This document shows positions 49,601 to 61,495 of a stretch of DNA of 64,000 nucleotides, one piece after another. Numbering within the stretch: position 1 is the stretch's first letter; the number at the start of each line of letters is the position of its first letter. Below the pieces are notes generated by a model. The model was not told the DNA's origin and ran no database searches. It was given only the letters and a program-made list of their open reading frames with translations. Source of the stretch: Promerops cafer (taxonomy: Eukaryota; Chordata; Aves; Passeriformes; Nectariniidae); contig VZSE01004120.1 in NCBI GenBank assembly GCA_013398275.1, positions 723,798 to 787,797 of the forward strand, in the 5' to 3' direction. Position numbers and translations under genes: made by a program.

Positions 49601-52600
49601 TAGTTTCTTTTTCTTGTACATAGAGTTATGTCGGGAATAAAGATTTAAATTCCAGCTTCTCAGGGCCACAAAGGAACAAAATTGCTTCTTGAATTTATCC
49701 CAAATACCCTTCATGTTAACACACAACTTCTAGTAATATCTCAGTTTAAAAAAGTGAACTCCATCTCTCTGTAAATTAATTTTCTCTAGTAACTGTATAG
49801 TCTTGGGGCATTTTAATTGATCTTAAGATAGAGAAGAACAATAAATTGGGAGTGCCTTCCTTGCTTTTAGAACATTTGCTTGATTTTCTGTACTTTAATC
49901 AAGAAGAACTGGAATTACTAAAGAAAGAATTTGTGAAGAAATACTAAATACTGAATACTGAATAGAAATAAACTCACATTAATTTAGTAAAAAGAAAAGA
50001 GGAACTTCTCAGCCCACTCATCTGTTTAAAATTTTTCATACCTCATCCAAAAGGCCATCAGAGCTAGAGCTTGAACTCTGGTGTATAATAATGTAACATA
50101 TGTATCCTTCTTAATGTCTTTTTCTTTCCCCACCAGCAATAGGAGCCTTATATGATGTAAATAGTTAATATCCAGTTTTACCAGTCATATCTGAAGCAGA
50201 GAACATTTGTCCTCAGATCACAGAATTTCTTCACATAAAGGAACAAAGAAAAAGACCAAGTGCCAGCAATACAGAAAACTCAAGAATATCTGTGTGTTTC
50301 CCAGGTCCTTTGAGTACTGTGGTTCTTTCACTCACTCAAGGACAGTAAAGCTTATTATTGTTCTCTTACGTTCAATCAAAAGATTTCAAAGATGATAATT
50401 CAGTGGGAGTGAGGCAAAAGGACCTCTCTGAATACCTATTTATTATGCAGAACTGTGGTGTCATGACTGCTTTATTTGATCAGCTGTATCTTCCAGTGAA
50501 AACTTGAAGATAAAGCCCAAAAATGGCTTAAGAAAGGGGGACTGAGAATCTTCACTTTTACATCTAGTGCTTAAGGAATTGTGCTAGGTTTCCACACCTA
50601 CCTGATGAAGAAACATAGATGTTTCAGAATTAGGTTCAAAAGAGCCAACATCTGACCCAACTTCAAACAATGCACAGGCTGTAATATTGCTCAATGGTAG
50701 CCAATAGCAACAAGAACAATGAAGCAAAATTAATGTAAAAGCTTTAATCACCTCAAAAACTGTTTTGCTGAAGGTTTTTTGTTGGATTTTTTAGGTTTTT
50801 TCATGAGCTAGAACTGATTCTGAAACTGAAGACTCTGATCAGCCTCAGATGGAATTGAACTAAATATATATCTTCAGCTATCACTTCAGAAGAAAAATAT
50901 AGCTCAAAGTTTCTAAAGTACTGTATTTAATAATGCTAACCCTAAAAACATTCTCTGACTATAAATAAACATTTTAGGGTTCTTCTTGTCTTTCTTGATA
51001 CATTAGTTTTCCATCCCTCATAAGAGGAATAATTAATCTCTACTTTCCTTGCCTTTCATTCCTTACTCTTTCATTGTGTTAGGATTAAGAAGGCAAGATA
51101 TTTAGGGCAGAATAAAGGAACCATGTCAAAATGAAAGGAGTCATATGATGAGATATGAGGGAAATTCATGCTGGGACCAGAGATGTGTTTTTCCTTCAAG
51201 TTTTTAAAAGTTTTAAAGTTTTATTTTATTAATTGCAACAGGAGGGCTCAATTTCTCTTCTGTCTGGTCAGATTCTTAATCCACTTAAAAACTCTAATTC
51301 TTTAAAGTTATATTAATCAATTGCTTATGTAGAATAAATTTACACCATTACCTCTACTTTATTTTTTGAAATTTGAAGAGGATTCTGTAGTTTACAGATA
51401 AAATAAATTGAAAACACACTATGTATACTATGGAAGCTATATAAAAAATTTCTCTAGTTTTCACCATGTAATATTTAAGATGCACTTTTTATGCCAGAAT
51501 ATTAATTTGCAAAAAATTGTCAGGGAGAAAAAAATGAGAGGTAATATTATATATTATTGGAAGTCTCTGGAGCAACAGAGAAATAAAATCTTCATTAAAA
51601 TATCTAAATTTTCCCCTTGTATTTGCTTTATATGATTCAGTTGATCTTCTACTTGTCATAATTAAGATTAAAATTACACTAAAATAAGAAGCATGTAAGT
51701 CTGTCCCAAATCAGGATATTCTATGATTCTATGAGGCTGATCAGTTTACTTTGAAGACTGGAGGCTAATTTTCTGGGTTTATATTCTTTACAGAGTTTTT
51801 GTCCACTTATTTTAAAAAAAGTGTTTCTCAAAATCATTTCTGTCTCAATTAAAAAGAAGCCAATCTTCTTTATCTAATCATTGATGTTATTTGTGCCTTT
51901 AGCTAAAATATATTTTAGTTGTTTTACTTTTTTCCTTTTGTTCCTCCAAAGAATTTATCAGAAGAGTGAAAGATTAACATTTTCATATAATTCAGCATCT
52001 ACATCTATACCTATTGCTACATTAGTATTTCTTTTACTAAATTTTTTGAGAATCTTTTCCCTAGTTAAAAGAATGATGAATTTTTTAAATGATAATGTAA
52101 TATGAAATAGGACTCCTATGTATTATACAATAAAACTATGATGAAAAATGAAAAGAATATTATTTTCAAGCTTGTAGAATTATAACTCATTAAAGAAACT
52201 GATTAAACTGCCATGCAGAATGAATAAAAACAGTGTATTTAAAGTGACCAGCTAAGAATGTAAAATATAATTCTTGGCAATTATGTTTTATTAGTATTTT
52301 TGTAGGTGCAAAACTATCATTCTCTTTAATTCATTGGTACTTTTGCATGACATAGAAGAATTAAAAAAATAAATTAAAATTCTGAATCTTATATTAAATA
52401 GCACGTGAGAGAATGTTTCCAAAGCTATTTTGTTATATTCTGCTATTAAAAGATTAAGAGTCTTTAAGCAATTTTACACCTTTGAATTTTAATTCTGCAA
52501 CTGCTTGCATGAGTTTAGCTTTACATACTTTGCACTTCAACCATAGTGAGGTTAATCAAAGGAACAGATTTGAAGCTATAAACCCACACTGTGTACAGGT

Positions 52601-52940
52601 GGGATTAGAATTTACTCATGGTAAGCATGTAAAAGATAGAAAGGAAAAATAAACTTTCAAGTGAGTTGGACATTAAATTTTAAATTTTAATTCATCATTA
52701 TTGTTGATAAAGAAATGATGAGCTCACTAGAACTTGGATCTTAATATTACTTTACCAAATAAAATCAAACCTTCTATTTGTATGTATAATACAAACATTC
52801 AGTACTCAGAAACCATGTGATGAATGATCTATGAAGTTATATTTGCAATAGCACAACTACTGATGCTGGTAACTATGGTAAGTATAGGTAACTGCGTAAA
52901 GTATCTCCATAAATCTTGAAATACCCCAAAAATTCTAATA
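49601..52940. other. AT-rich non-coding DNA
   Basis: No gene is recognised. A lone TTCTATGATTCTATGAG at about 51719-51735 resembles a CR1 octamer tail, but no CR1 body precedes it. The remainder is plain AT-rich sequence. Confidence 0.5.
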
Positions 52941-52944
52941 AATT

Positions 52945-53065
52945 AAAAATAAAATAAAATAAAATAAAATAAAATNNNNNNNNNNNNNNNNNNNNNNNNN
53001 NNNNNNNNNNNNNNNNNNNNNNTAAAATAAAATAAAAATAAAACATATAAAAAATAAAAATAAAA
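52945..53065. repeat. (AAAAT)n pentanucleotide array, interrupted by a gap
   Basis: Pure AAAAT/TAAAA units run up to the Ns on the left and resume in register-like form on the right (TAAAATAAAATAAAAATAAA), then become imperfect. The true array length is unknown because the assembly breaks inside it. Confidence 0.95.
52976..53022. other. Assembly gap (47 N)
   Basis: Forty-seven unresolved bases lie inside the (AAAAT)n array. The non-round length suggests an estimated gap size and not a fixed placeholder. Confidence 0.98.
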
Positions 53066-56000
53066 TCTATTAAAATATTTTAAAAATAATGGGGTATTTA
53101 AAGGACATATGAAAATTGACCACTAACATAAAAACTTTTAAGAGGCATTCCAAATCACATTTTTTGGTGGACACATTTAGACACCAGATATGTAGCAAAT
53201 TAAATGAATATTGCTAAAATAAATATATTTTTAAATCTTGTAGTTAATGTTCTTTATTCTTTGTATGTAAGTCTAACTTTGTAAGAGTTTCATATTACTG
53301 TGTCTTTGACTGGATTTCTAAATCAACTTTTCTCAAATGTCTCAGCAACTTGAAAAAAATCACTATTACTTAAATATTTTCTCAGGAAGAGGTTAACCTA
53401 AAAGTAACCCTCTACCATTTATTTTGGTTTTGATTTCTCTTCTATGAGAAGACATGCTGCAGTAATGAGTTTGCTGGCATAAGAGTCACATAATTATTCT
53501 GCAATAGATTTCTGAGATGAAAATAAATATATGTTGTAAGGACCAAATATGAGATCATGCAGTACAAGAGCAAAAACCTGTGTATAATTCACCTTTTTGT
53601 ACACGTACCTCAGCAGTGTGTAGAAACCTATAATGGCAAGAATATAGGACAAGTTTTAAGTCTTTCCTACTTTCATTATATTCTTTCATTAGCAATAAAA
53701 TATAGCTGGAGATTTTTGGAAGACCCACACTCCGTAGCAGATCCATAGTATAGATTATGGTGCCACATTGCCTGAGCCATGTGCACACTTTATTGCTTTT
53801 TACCTGGCTAGGTTTTTCCTGCTTTATGAGCATCAAATTTGGAATAAGATCTTGAGCAGCAGATATGCAAATATCCTAAACTCTTTTCTCTGTTTCTATC
53901 CTTGTTTAAAGATGCAACTTTCCATTATAAAAGACAATGCTACAATATGTATATAATTGTTGTATAATATGCTGCAATCAGATAACTGTTCTAGAGAAAT
54001 TCAACATGCTTAGTCTCCATGATCTCTTTTGGGAAGAGTTCCTATTAATTAGTAGAACAAGATAAAAAGTCTACAGATTCATTTGTATTATGCAGCTGAT
54101 TTTCAAATGAGGTGTCATTTAGGTAAATGAGGATCTAGTATTAGGAAGCTTAAAACTGGTGTGTCAGGTGATAAAGGCCTTAATATAAGAAAGACTTAAG
54201 ACTGTAGTGTAAATGACTTGTGCTATGTAATACTTACAGTAATGTTGCTTTACACCTCTGGGAAAAAAAAAAGTGTGAGAGATGTGAACCAGAAATGTCT
54301 TGATTTTGTACATACTTGTACAATACTTTGCCTAAATGTGAAATGAATTCCCATGCCACACTCTGTAAAACGTTTTTTGTTTCTACTGTGATAGACAAAA
54401 CAAATAAAAGTTACATTGCGATAGAAAACTATGAGCACAAAAGAAAAGTTGCATAGGATTTTTAAAATTAAACTACAACTGTCAGTCTTTAACCTATCCA
54501 AAATAGGTATTTAAAGATTTTGCATAGATAGGCCATAGACATGTGTGCAAAGAAGTTGTTACTGCCACAGCTTCATATTTACAGCATTAATAAGATAGCA
54601 TCAATAACAGCAATGTACAATATACAAACAGAAACTCTAATGAAAATTCAAGTTGCCAAAACTCCTGATTTTCAGTGAAATTTCATACTGATTTTCTGTG
54701 TAGACCTGGAGAGAGATAGGAAAGTAGATTTCCTATTAAATTCTACTGTGGCTCTATGACACTACTTTCAAAATTTAAGTGAACTTTTTTTTTTTTAAAA
54801 CATGAACATAGATCTATTGGAAATTTATATTTAATGTTTGGATTCAAACAAGCTTAGACCTCATTTAGAGGTATGAAATGATGCAGATAAAACTAGAGAA
54901 TTTTTTTCCCAAAATAGGCTGGTTATTTGATTTCACTGAATTTTGGACCAGTTCACAGTGCAGCCCTGATCAATATTTGTAGCTAAGTGCTTAACACCTA
55001 AGAAATGGTATGTATCATACAAGGAGCACTGTAGTAGTAGTACTAGAACTACTAGGATCAATCAACAGAAGCTCCATGCAGAAGGTACTCCTTTTGAGAC
55101 ATTTTATGAACATGAATACTCAAGAGGCGTATTGGCCCCAGTAGAATCAGGAGGGTAAAGACAGAGATGAATGTCATCAAAATAATAGTGATGAATTAGT
55201 CTATTTCATTGGAAGATTGAAGTCAATGATAGATGGATGATAGGAATCAGTTTTGTGAGCGGCTAATCTCTCATGGAAAGCAGATCTATAAGACAGATAG
55301 ACTATAATTTATAGGTAATTTTAGGCCTAACGTCTTCTATATGTTCACTAAGATCTGAAATAAGACTTCCATGAATAAAATTAAAGAAGAAAATATTCTG
55401 AGTATAGAAAAAAATATAGATTTTAGAAGATTTTGAATATATCATTGCTTAGTAAATTCACAGAAAAAAATGATAACATTTACATATTTACAACCCACAA
55501 TAAAGTATATGCTATTCCGTATTGGTGAATAAAACTTAACCCTCTTGGTTAAAGAGGGTGCATATATGTCAGTCTTATTTTGCACAAGCAGTGACCTATG
55601 AATAGATATTTATATGAGACAAAGCTTTCATCTCCTCCTTTTGACAACATAGCACACTGGGAACTATATTTAGAGGTTGTACTGCATTTTATCCCAAAGG
55701 GTTGTTATGAAAAATGTCTGCAAGACACGATAAAAATTAAATTTAAAAAATTCCTCACCCATTGCATGAAAACATCTAATCATACATGGGATCTCTTTGC
55801 TATCAGCATTTTACATACAGTATTAATGAGACAATTTCCCTATTTAAAAACAATACATGTGCTTACAATATATATTTGTCATAAACTAACTAAACCCACT
55901 AAATAACCTTTTGTATAAAATTACAGATTATGTAAGTCTAATGAAAGGATTTCTAGGATTTATAGCAATATTTATTTAAGTATATTTAAAAAATAAGATC

Positions 56001-58509
56001 AGCTTATGTGTGCAGTGCTTTTAGACAGTGACAATATGAATTCAGGTGTCTATTAATACATAACAGTGATATTTTTATACTTTCTCTATTATAATTACTG
56101 GCAACTGGCAACATTAATGCATGATTATTAATGCATGACTGTGACAACTCTACGGGAATTAATAATATCTGAAAAATTTTTTTGCAGTCCTTCATGGCAT
56201 GAACTGGGACTTAGCTTCTGGGAATGTCTGCACAACAGCATACAGCCAGCTACACAATCTCTCAACAAGCTAATTTGTGTTTCAGAAATACTTTAGCCAT
56301 GATGATGCATGGTATGGTATGTTATAGGCTCAATGTGGTGAAAAAGATTATCTTCATTCAGTATGTGATATGCAGATGATATATGTAAGGAAGAGGTTTT
56401 TTAAGCTGAAGAATCTGAGAAGACCTTGCTTTGGCTGTGGATAGGCTACAAAGCTTACTATGTTTTGTTGGGAACACTACAGTCCTGGTCATATGTTCAG
56501 AGTGCACGTTAGTAACATGATCAGAGTACTGCCTTTCTGTCAGGTTCTCACTCTTCCTTCTCATGAAATTGAGGTATAGAAGACATAGCTTCTGTTATGT
56601 GAAAGGAACTATTTCACATTTCCTTACATTAGTTCTTCCATGTTAAAATACAGATGTCTTATTTACCTATTTGGCCAACTTAGAGAAATGTTAGGTAAGC
56701 CTCTCTACTTCCTGGACAAATTTGAGCATTTAAAGAAAAAAATTGAAGTCCTATGAAGTCAAGTTGAACTTATTGCTGTCAGCTGTACAGTATATGGGCA
56801 TGAAGTGTGTGCCAGCTTTGCATTCCCCTGCCAAAGAGCACAAATCATCCCATGAATAGGCATTGTTACACATTGTTAAATATATGTTGGTGAATATCAT
56901 CAATCAAAAGTACATATTTACAGAACCAGAAACTCAGGCTATCAACTTTTTTTTCACTTAGTTTTTTTTTTTGTTTTTTTGGTTGTCTTTTTTTTTTGTT
57001 GTTGTTGTTGTTAATAAAACATATTCCTTTTATTTAATTCTGAAGAATGTAGTTGAGTTTAATTCATTTTTTGTGACTCAAGTTCTTTAAAAAAAAAAAA
57101 AACAAAAGTTAACAGTCTTCACATTAGCAACTGAACTGCTTAAGTATATCTTCAATGACTCCAAATTTCTCTTTTTTCATATGAGATTGACTATGAGAGC
57201 ACTGGGACTATACAAATTCTGACCATGCCTACTAGTTTTTTGAAAGAATTATCCTAAAGGGCTTTATTATACCTGTTCAGGGAGAGACAAGAGGATAATT
57301 TTTTCACCCTGTAATGGATAGACTCAAGTGACGTATCCATCTGAAAACCAGAGATGATTAAATGACTGGAAAAATCTCTATAACTAGAAGCTGAAAACTT
57401 CCAGCATCATTTTAAATTTAGTATATACATCATACTCCTATATCCTGTGACTTTGCAGTTCTTTGTGAGTTTCTGCTAGAATATACTGATAGAATGTAGG
57501 ATTGATTATACTGAATTACCAAAATAATTTAAAAGGAAATAAAAAAAATTTCATTTTAGAACAGTTTAGTAATATTTTTTTTCTGCTATATAGAGCCTAA
57601 AAGACAAGGAAAGGTAATATGTTCATTGCCTGGAGGATGAGCAAGTCTCTTGTGCCATTCACCTGTGACCTTTCTGGCTGAGAGATAATAGATCTCCAGA
57701 CTCAAAGAGCACCTTTCAGCTAAAAAACATAAAGGTTGGATAATCTTCAGGGTTTAAAATGGGTTACCATTAATTTTGTTTCATCTATTGTCTTTATAAA
57801 TGATTTGAATAACAAGTGGGACAGTTAACAATAAGAAGTGCTGATACTTAAGCTATTTTCTTAGTGTAAGAAATAACAGGAAATAAATCTCCAAGAGGAC
57901 TGATATATAATTAAGACAATGCACATTCTTCCAACTTCACTTTCCCCCTATAGCTAAACACCATCTACTGTTGGTGTTCTCTTGTTGCACAGTGGATAAA
58001 TATAATATCACTCATTACAGAATTATTGTTTTAAAAATCTGTCCCAAAGGTTGATTTTTTACTTTCCCATATCCAACATAAAACATACACAAGAATGGTG
58101 TATTCTACAAACTCTTATCAACATTTCATTTTAATAGTGTGCTGTCATGTGAAAAGGAAGAGTTTTAGAGGAGCCATATTTATTTAACAGCTCAGCTAAA
58201 GCTGGCTTTTAAAAAATCCTATTGTTTGATTCAAGATGTGTTTTTTAGTTCTGTGTTCTAGTTCACTGGATGGATTTGACATGCCACTAGTTTGTAAAAT
58301 TTGAACCTCCCTTCATTCTGGTTTATTTTTACTTGTTTATTTGCACTATTTGCCATATAGGAGGAGAAAATCCTAATGTAGAAATATATAATAACTTCAA
58401 GATCACAGGGAATGATATCAGAGGATATTCATAGTAGGCTTTAATAACTGAAATTAAAAATTTAAACATTCCTAAATATAAATCACCTTATTTTCAAAGT
58501 GTAGTTCTC
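53066..58509. other. Repeat-poor AT-rich non-coding interval
   Basis: No gene is recognised. Frames up to 102 codons (55598-55906 on the plus strand) show no domain. T-rich and TTG tracts lie at 56.95-57.01 kb and an A14 tract at 57089-57102. Confidence 0.5.
56948..57012. repeat. Poly-T and (TTG)n simple repeat
   Basis: T runs of 8-12 are broken by G and end in about five TTG units. Simple-sequence DNA; no function is inferred. Confidence 0.85.
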
Positions 58510-59050
58510 TACTAAGTGCCACATCCAGTTGTTTCTTGCACACTTCCAGAGATGGTGATTCCAACACCACCCTTCCATTTCAATTCTTAACCATCCTTTC
58601 AGTGAAAAAAAACTTTTCTGATGTCCAGTCTGAACCTTCCCTGTGACAGTTTGAGGCCATTTCATCTTGTGCTGTCACTAGTGACCTGGGAGAAGAGTCT
58701 GGTCCCCACCTGGCTACAACCTCCTTTCAGGTAGTTTTAGAGTGAAATAAAAAGCCTCCTTTTCCCCAGGCTAAACAGCCCCATCTTCATGGCCCTTCTT
58801 TGGACTCACTCCAGCATCTCAATGTCTGTTTTGAAGTGAGGGGCCCAGAACTGGACACAGGACTTGAGGTGCGGCCTCACCAGTGCTGAGTACAAGGGGA
58901 TGACAACTGAGCTGGTCCTGCTGGCCACTCTATACAGGCTATTGACCTTCTTGGTCAACAGTGATGGCTCATGTCCAGACACCCATCAACCAACAACCCC
59001 AAGTTCTTTTCTGCTGGGGTCCTTTCCAGCCACTCTTCTCTCTTCAAGAT
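58510..59050 (-). mobile_element. CR1 LINE, 3' region and ORF2 end
   Basis: In reverse orientation the segment follows CR1 in order: TCCAGAGATGGTGATTCCAA, then CAGTGAAAAAAAACTTTTCT, TTTCATCTTGTGCTGTCACT, GGCCCTTCTTTGGACTCACT, GGGCCCAGAACTGGACACAG and GTGCGGCCTCACCAGTGCTG. It continues into 'gtccagacacccatcaacca' and ends about 59.05 kb. The extreme 3' tip with the octamers is missing at the left. It is about 540 bases and better preserved than the copies near 30 kb. Confidence 0.9.
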
Positions 59051-60883
59051 AATGGCAGAATGGTGAACCTTTTCCTGGTGTCCTATTCACAGTATGTTTG
59101 CGACACTTGTGTGAATTATCAGAAGTTTATGGAAATTTGTCCTCAGTTTGTCTCATCTTCTGCAAGGCTCTAAATGCAGGAATAGGTTATTTTAGTACAG
59201 TACAGCTTTCTCTGTACAAGCTAGATGTAAAACCAGATGAGATATTGTTTCTATAGGCTAATTTTTAACTATGATTCATAATTCAAATATTAACACTTCT
59301 GAAATGCTCTAACACTTGAATAGCAAATATTCCCACATGACTCCCATGGTCACAAAATTAAAGTCTGGGTCAAATGTCCTTGTCGATGGGTTGTGTGCGT
59401 CTGTGATGCGCAAAAATCTCGTCTGCATCTTCAGTGTAATTTAGTTTTATTTTGGCATAAACCAGGGAAACATATAAAATATTAACGAGCTGCTGGTAAG
59501 ATCAGAAGACTGATTCCCCAATAGCTGAAATCAAGAACATATTTCAAACTCAAGGAAAAACTAACTCAACAAAAAGATTGAGTTTATTTGTTTTTTGTGA
59601 GTTTTTTTGCTAGTAAGAATATATTTCCAGGTCTACTGTATTGATAAAAGTTTTTGCACAGTCTTAGCATCTTTCCATATACAACAATTTGCTGGAACCA
59701 ATACTGCATGAGATAATTCATTAGGGACAGATGGTGCATATTTACTAGCTCAGCATATCCTCAGTGAAGATGTTAGACTATTAGATGTATACAATTCTTT
59801 TGTTCTTCTTTCTCAGCGGTTATACTTACTGATACAGTCAGTGCTTCATCTCAGCATGAAATAACATTAGATAACATTGCATTTTGAGGAAGCAGAAAAA
59901 ACAAGGGCTCCACAAATGGGAATGAATTAGAAATGCTCTTGCCGTAGAGGCCCTGGAGTTATAAATGAGAAACTGATGCATGTACTTAGGAAGGGACTTT
60001 ACATAAAATCTTTCTCCTGCTGTACATTTCTTATTCTTTATCATATTCTCCTTCTGAAAATCATTTTTGACAAGTGCTAAAGCAGAATTTCCATACATTA
60101 TCTAGGCTTTCCTAATTGGGTTACTTTTTTTTTGTTGTATTTTTTTTTGGGGGGGGGTGGTGTTAGTAAAAATTGCTTGGCCAGAGGACATTTCAGTACT
60201 ATTGATATTCTGAAAAATGGACAGAATCTTTGCAGTGTTTTTCCTATAGAAACACATACAGTAAAAGGTAATGTGATTAAGACTTAAAGAAAAACAGACC
60301 AAAGGGACAGGGTTAATCTCACTTAACTTTAAAAATCTGGTAAAGTAACTTCACAGCTAACTAATCAGGAAATTTTTATAATTAATCAAGGGGTTTAGCT
60401 TTTGATTAATTTAACCTATTTTGGATACATATAATACAGTATGCTAAACTGCATCACCAGCCATACCTGTAGTATTCTATTATCTTTAAAAGCAAATTGC
60501 ATGATAAAATTGTGTCAACTTTTATGCTAGGTCAGATGAATTCAACCCATATATTCTGTTAATAACTGTGACAAAACTGCAAACTATTTTCTAAAAGAAA
60601 AAAAAATATATTTCCAGGCAGTTATCATTTCTGACTTAGTTTCTTTCACTCTATGGCCACAGATGTCTAGTGGAATTATTTTTTCCAGCTAGCTAAAAAT
60701 CTTAGGTTTACTAATAATACACAGGAGAGGCTATAGATACACTATATTTCCATAAACTTTGTGTCTGTGACTAAGCCCTGATAAATAGATACTGGTATTG
60801 CTTAATCACTACCAAGTAAAAAATAATTATTCACTCTTTTCATTAGATAACACTGTTCTGTATAAGTATATAAAATCATATAT
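59051..60883. other. AT-rich non-coding DNA
   Basis: No gene is recognised. A T8/G9 homopolymer junction lies at about 60141-60157. The part near 59.38-59.50 kb contains unusual CpG-bearing words (TGATGCGCAAAAATCTCGTC) with no repeat match that I know. Confidence 0.5.
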
Positions 60884-61012
60884 GGAATCATAGAATCATT
60901 AAGGTTGGGAAAGACTCTAAGAAATCCAACCATTTAGCTAGCACCACCATGTTCACCATAAAACTATGAGTAGCACATGCACATGTCTTTTACACACTTC
61001 CAGGAATGGTAA
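60884..61012 (-). mobile_element. CR1 LINE 3' tip
   Basis: GGAATCATAGAATCATTAAG with GGTTGGGAAAGACTCTAAGA is the reverse complement of a CR1 3' end with its octamers. The copy stops after the 'acttccaggaatgg' phrase, giving only about 130 bases. Confidence 0.9.
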
Positions 61013-61014
61013 TT

Positions 61015-61070
61015 TCACATTTTCCAAATTACATTTTCCATATTACATTTTCAAGTATAATATGGAAAAT
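61015..61070. repeat. Short tandem repeat with internal inverted repeat
   Basis: A unit like ACATTTTCCAAATT occurs three times with variation. ATTTTCCATATT (61033-61044) is matched by its exact reverse complement AATATGGAAAAT (61059-61070), so a 12-bp hairpin is possible. It lies between two CR1 pieces. Confidence 0.75.
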
Positions 61071-61144
61071 CAAACCAAAAGACTTCATGCAAGAGGAAAT
61101 AGTTCCTCAGCAATCATGAATAAGTATCATGCCCTAAATGGCAT

Positions 61145-61495
61145 GGAATCATAGACTCATAGAATATCTCAGGTTGGACGGGATCCATAAGGATCATCAA
61201 ATCCAACTCCCTGCTCTGCCTAAAACTATATGACTAAGAGCATTCTCCAGATACTCCTTGAACTCTGTCAGGCTTCCCTGGACAGCCTTTTCCAGTAACC
61301 AACCAACCTCTCAGTGAAAAACCTTTTCCTAATGTCCAACTTAAACTTCCTCTGACACAAATTCATTCCTTTTTCTCATGTCCTGTCACTGGTCACCAAG
61401 AGAGGAGATCAGCACCTTCCACCTGCTAATAAGCCAATCACTCAAGGAAGTTGTAGACTGTGATGAGGTCACTGCAGCAGCTTTGCAGCATTTGT
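61145..61495 (-). mobile_element. CR1 LINE 3' end
   Basis: GGAATCATAGACTCATAGAA is followed by TCTCAGGTTGGACGGGATCC, then ATAAGGATCATCAAATCCAA. Further on come CCTCTCAGTGAAAAACCTTT and TCATGTCCTGTCACTGGTCA, all CR1 in reverse. It ends near 'gtagactgtgatgaggtcac' at about 61.48 kb. The copy is 5'-truncated with a clear octamer tail on the left. It is in the same direction as its neighbour at 60884 but belongs to a different part or subfamily, so the two are separate insertions. Confidence 0.92.

Noticed and set aside
51719..51735. Possible CR1 octamer tail TTCTATGATTCTATGAG
   Set aside because: No CR1 3' region precedes it; 17 bases are too few to call an element.
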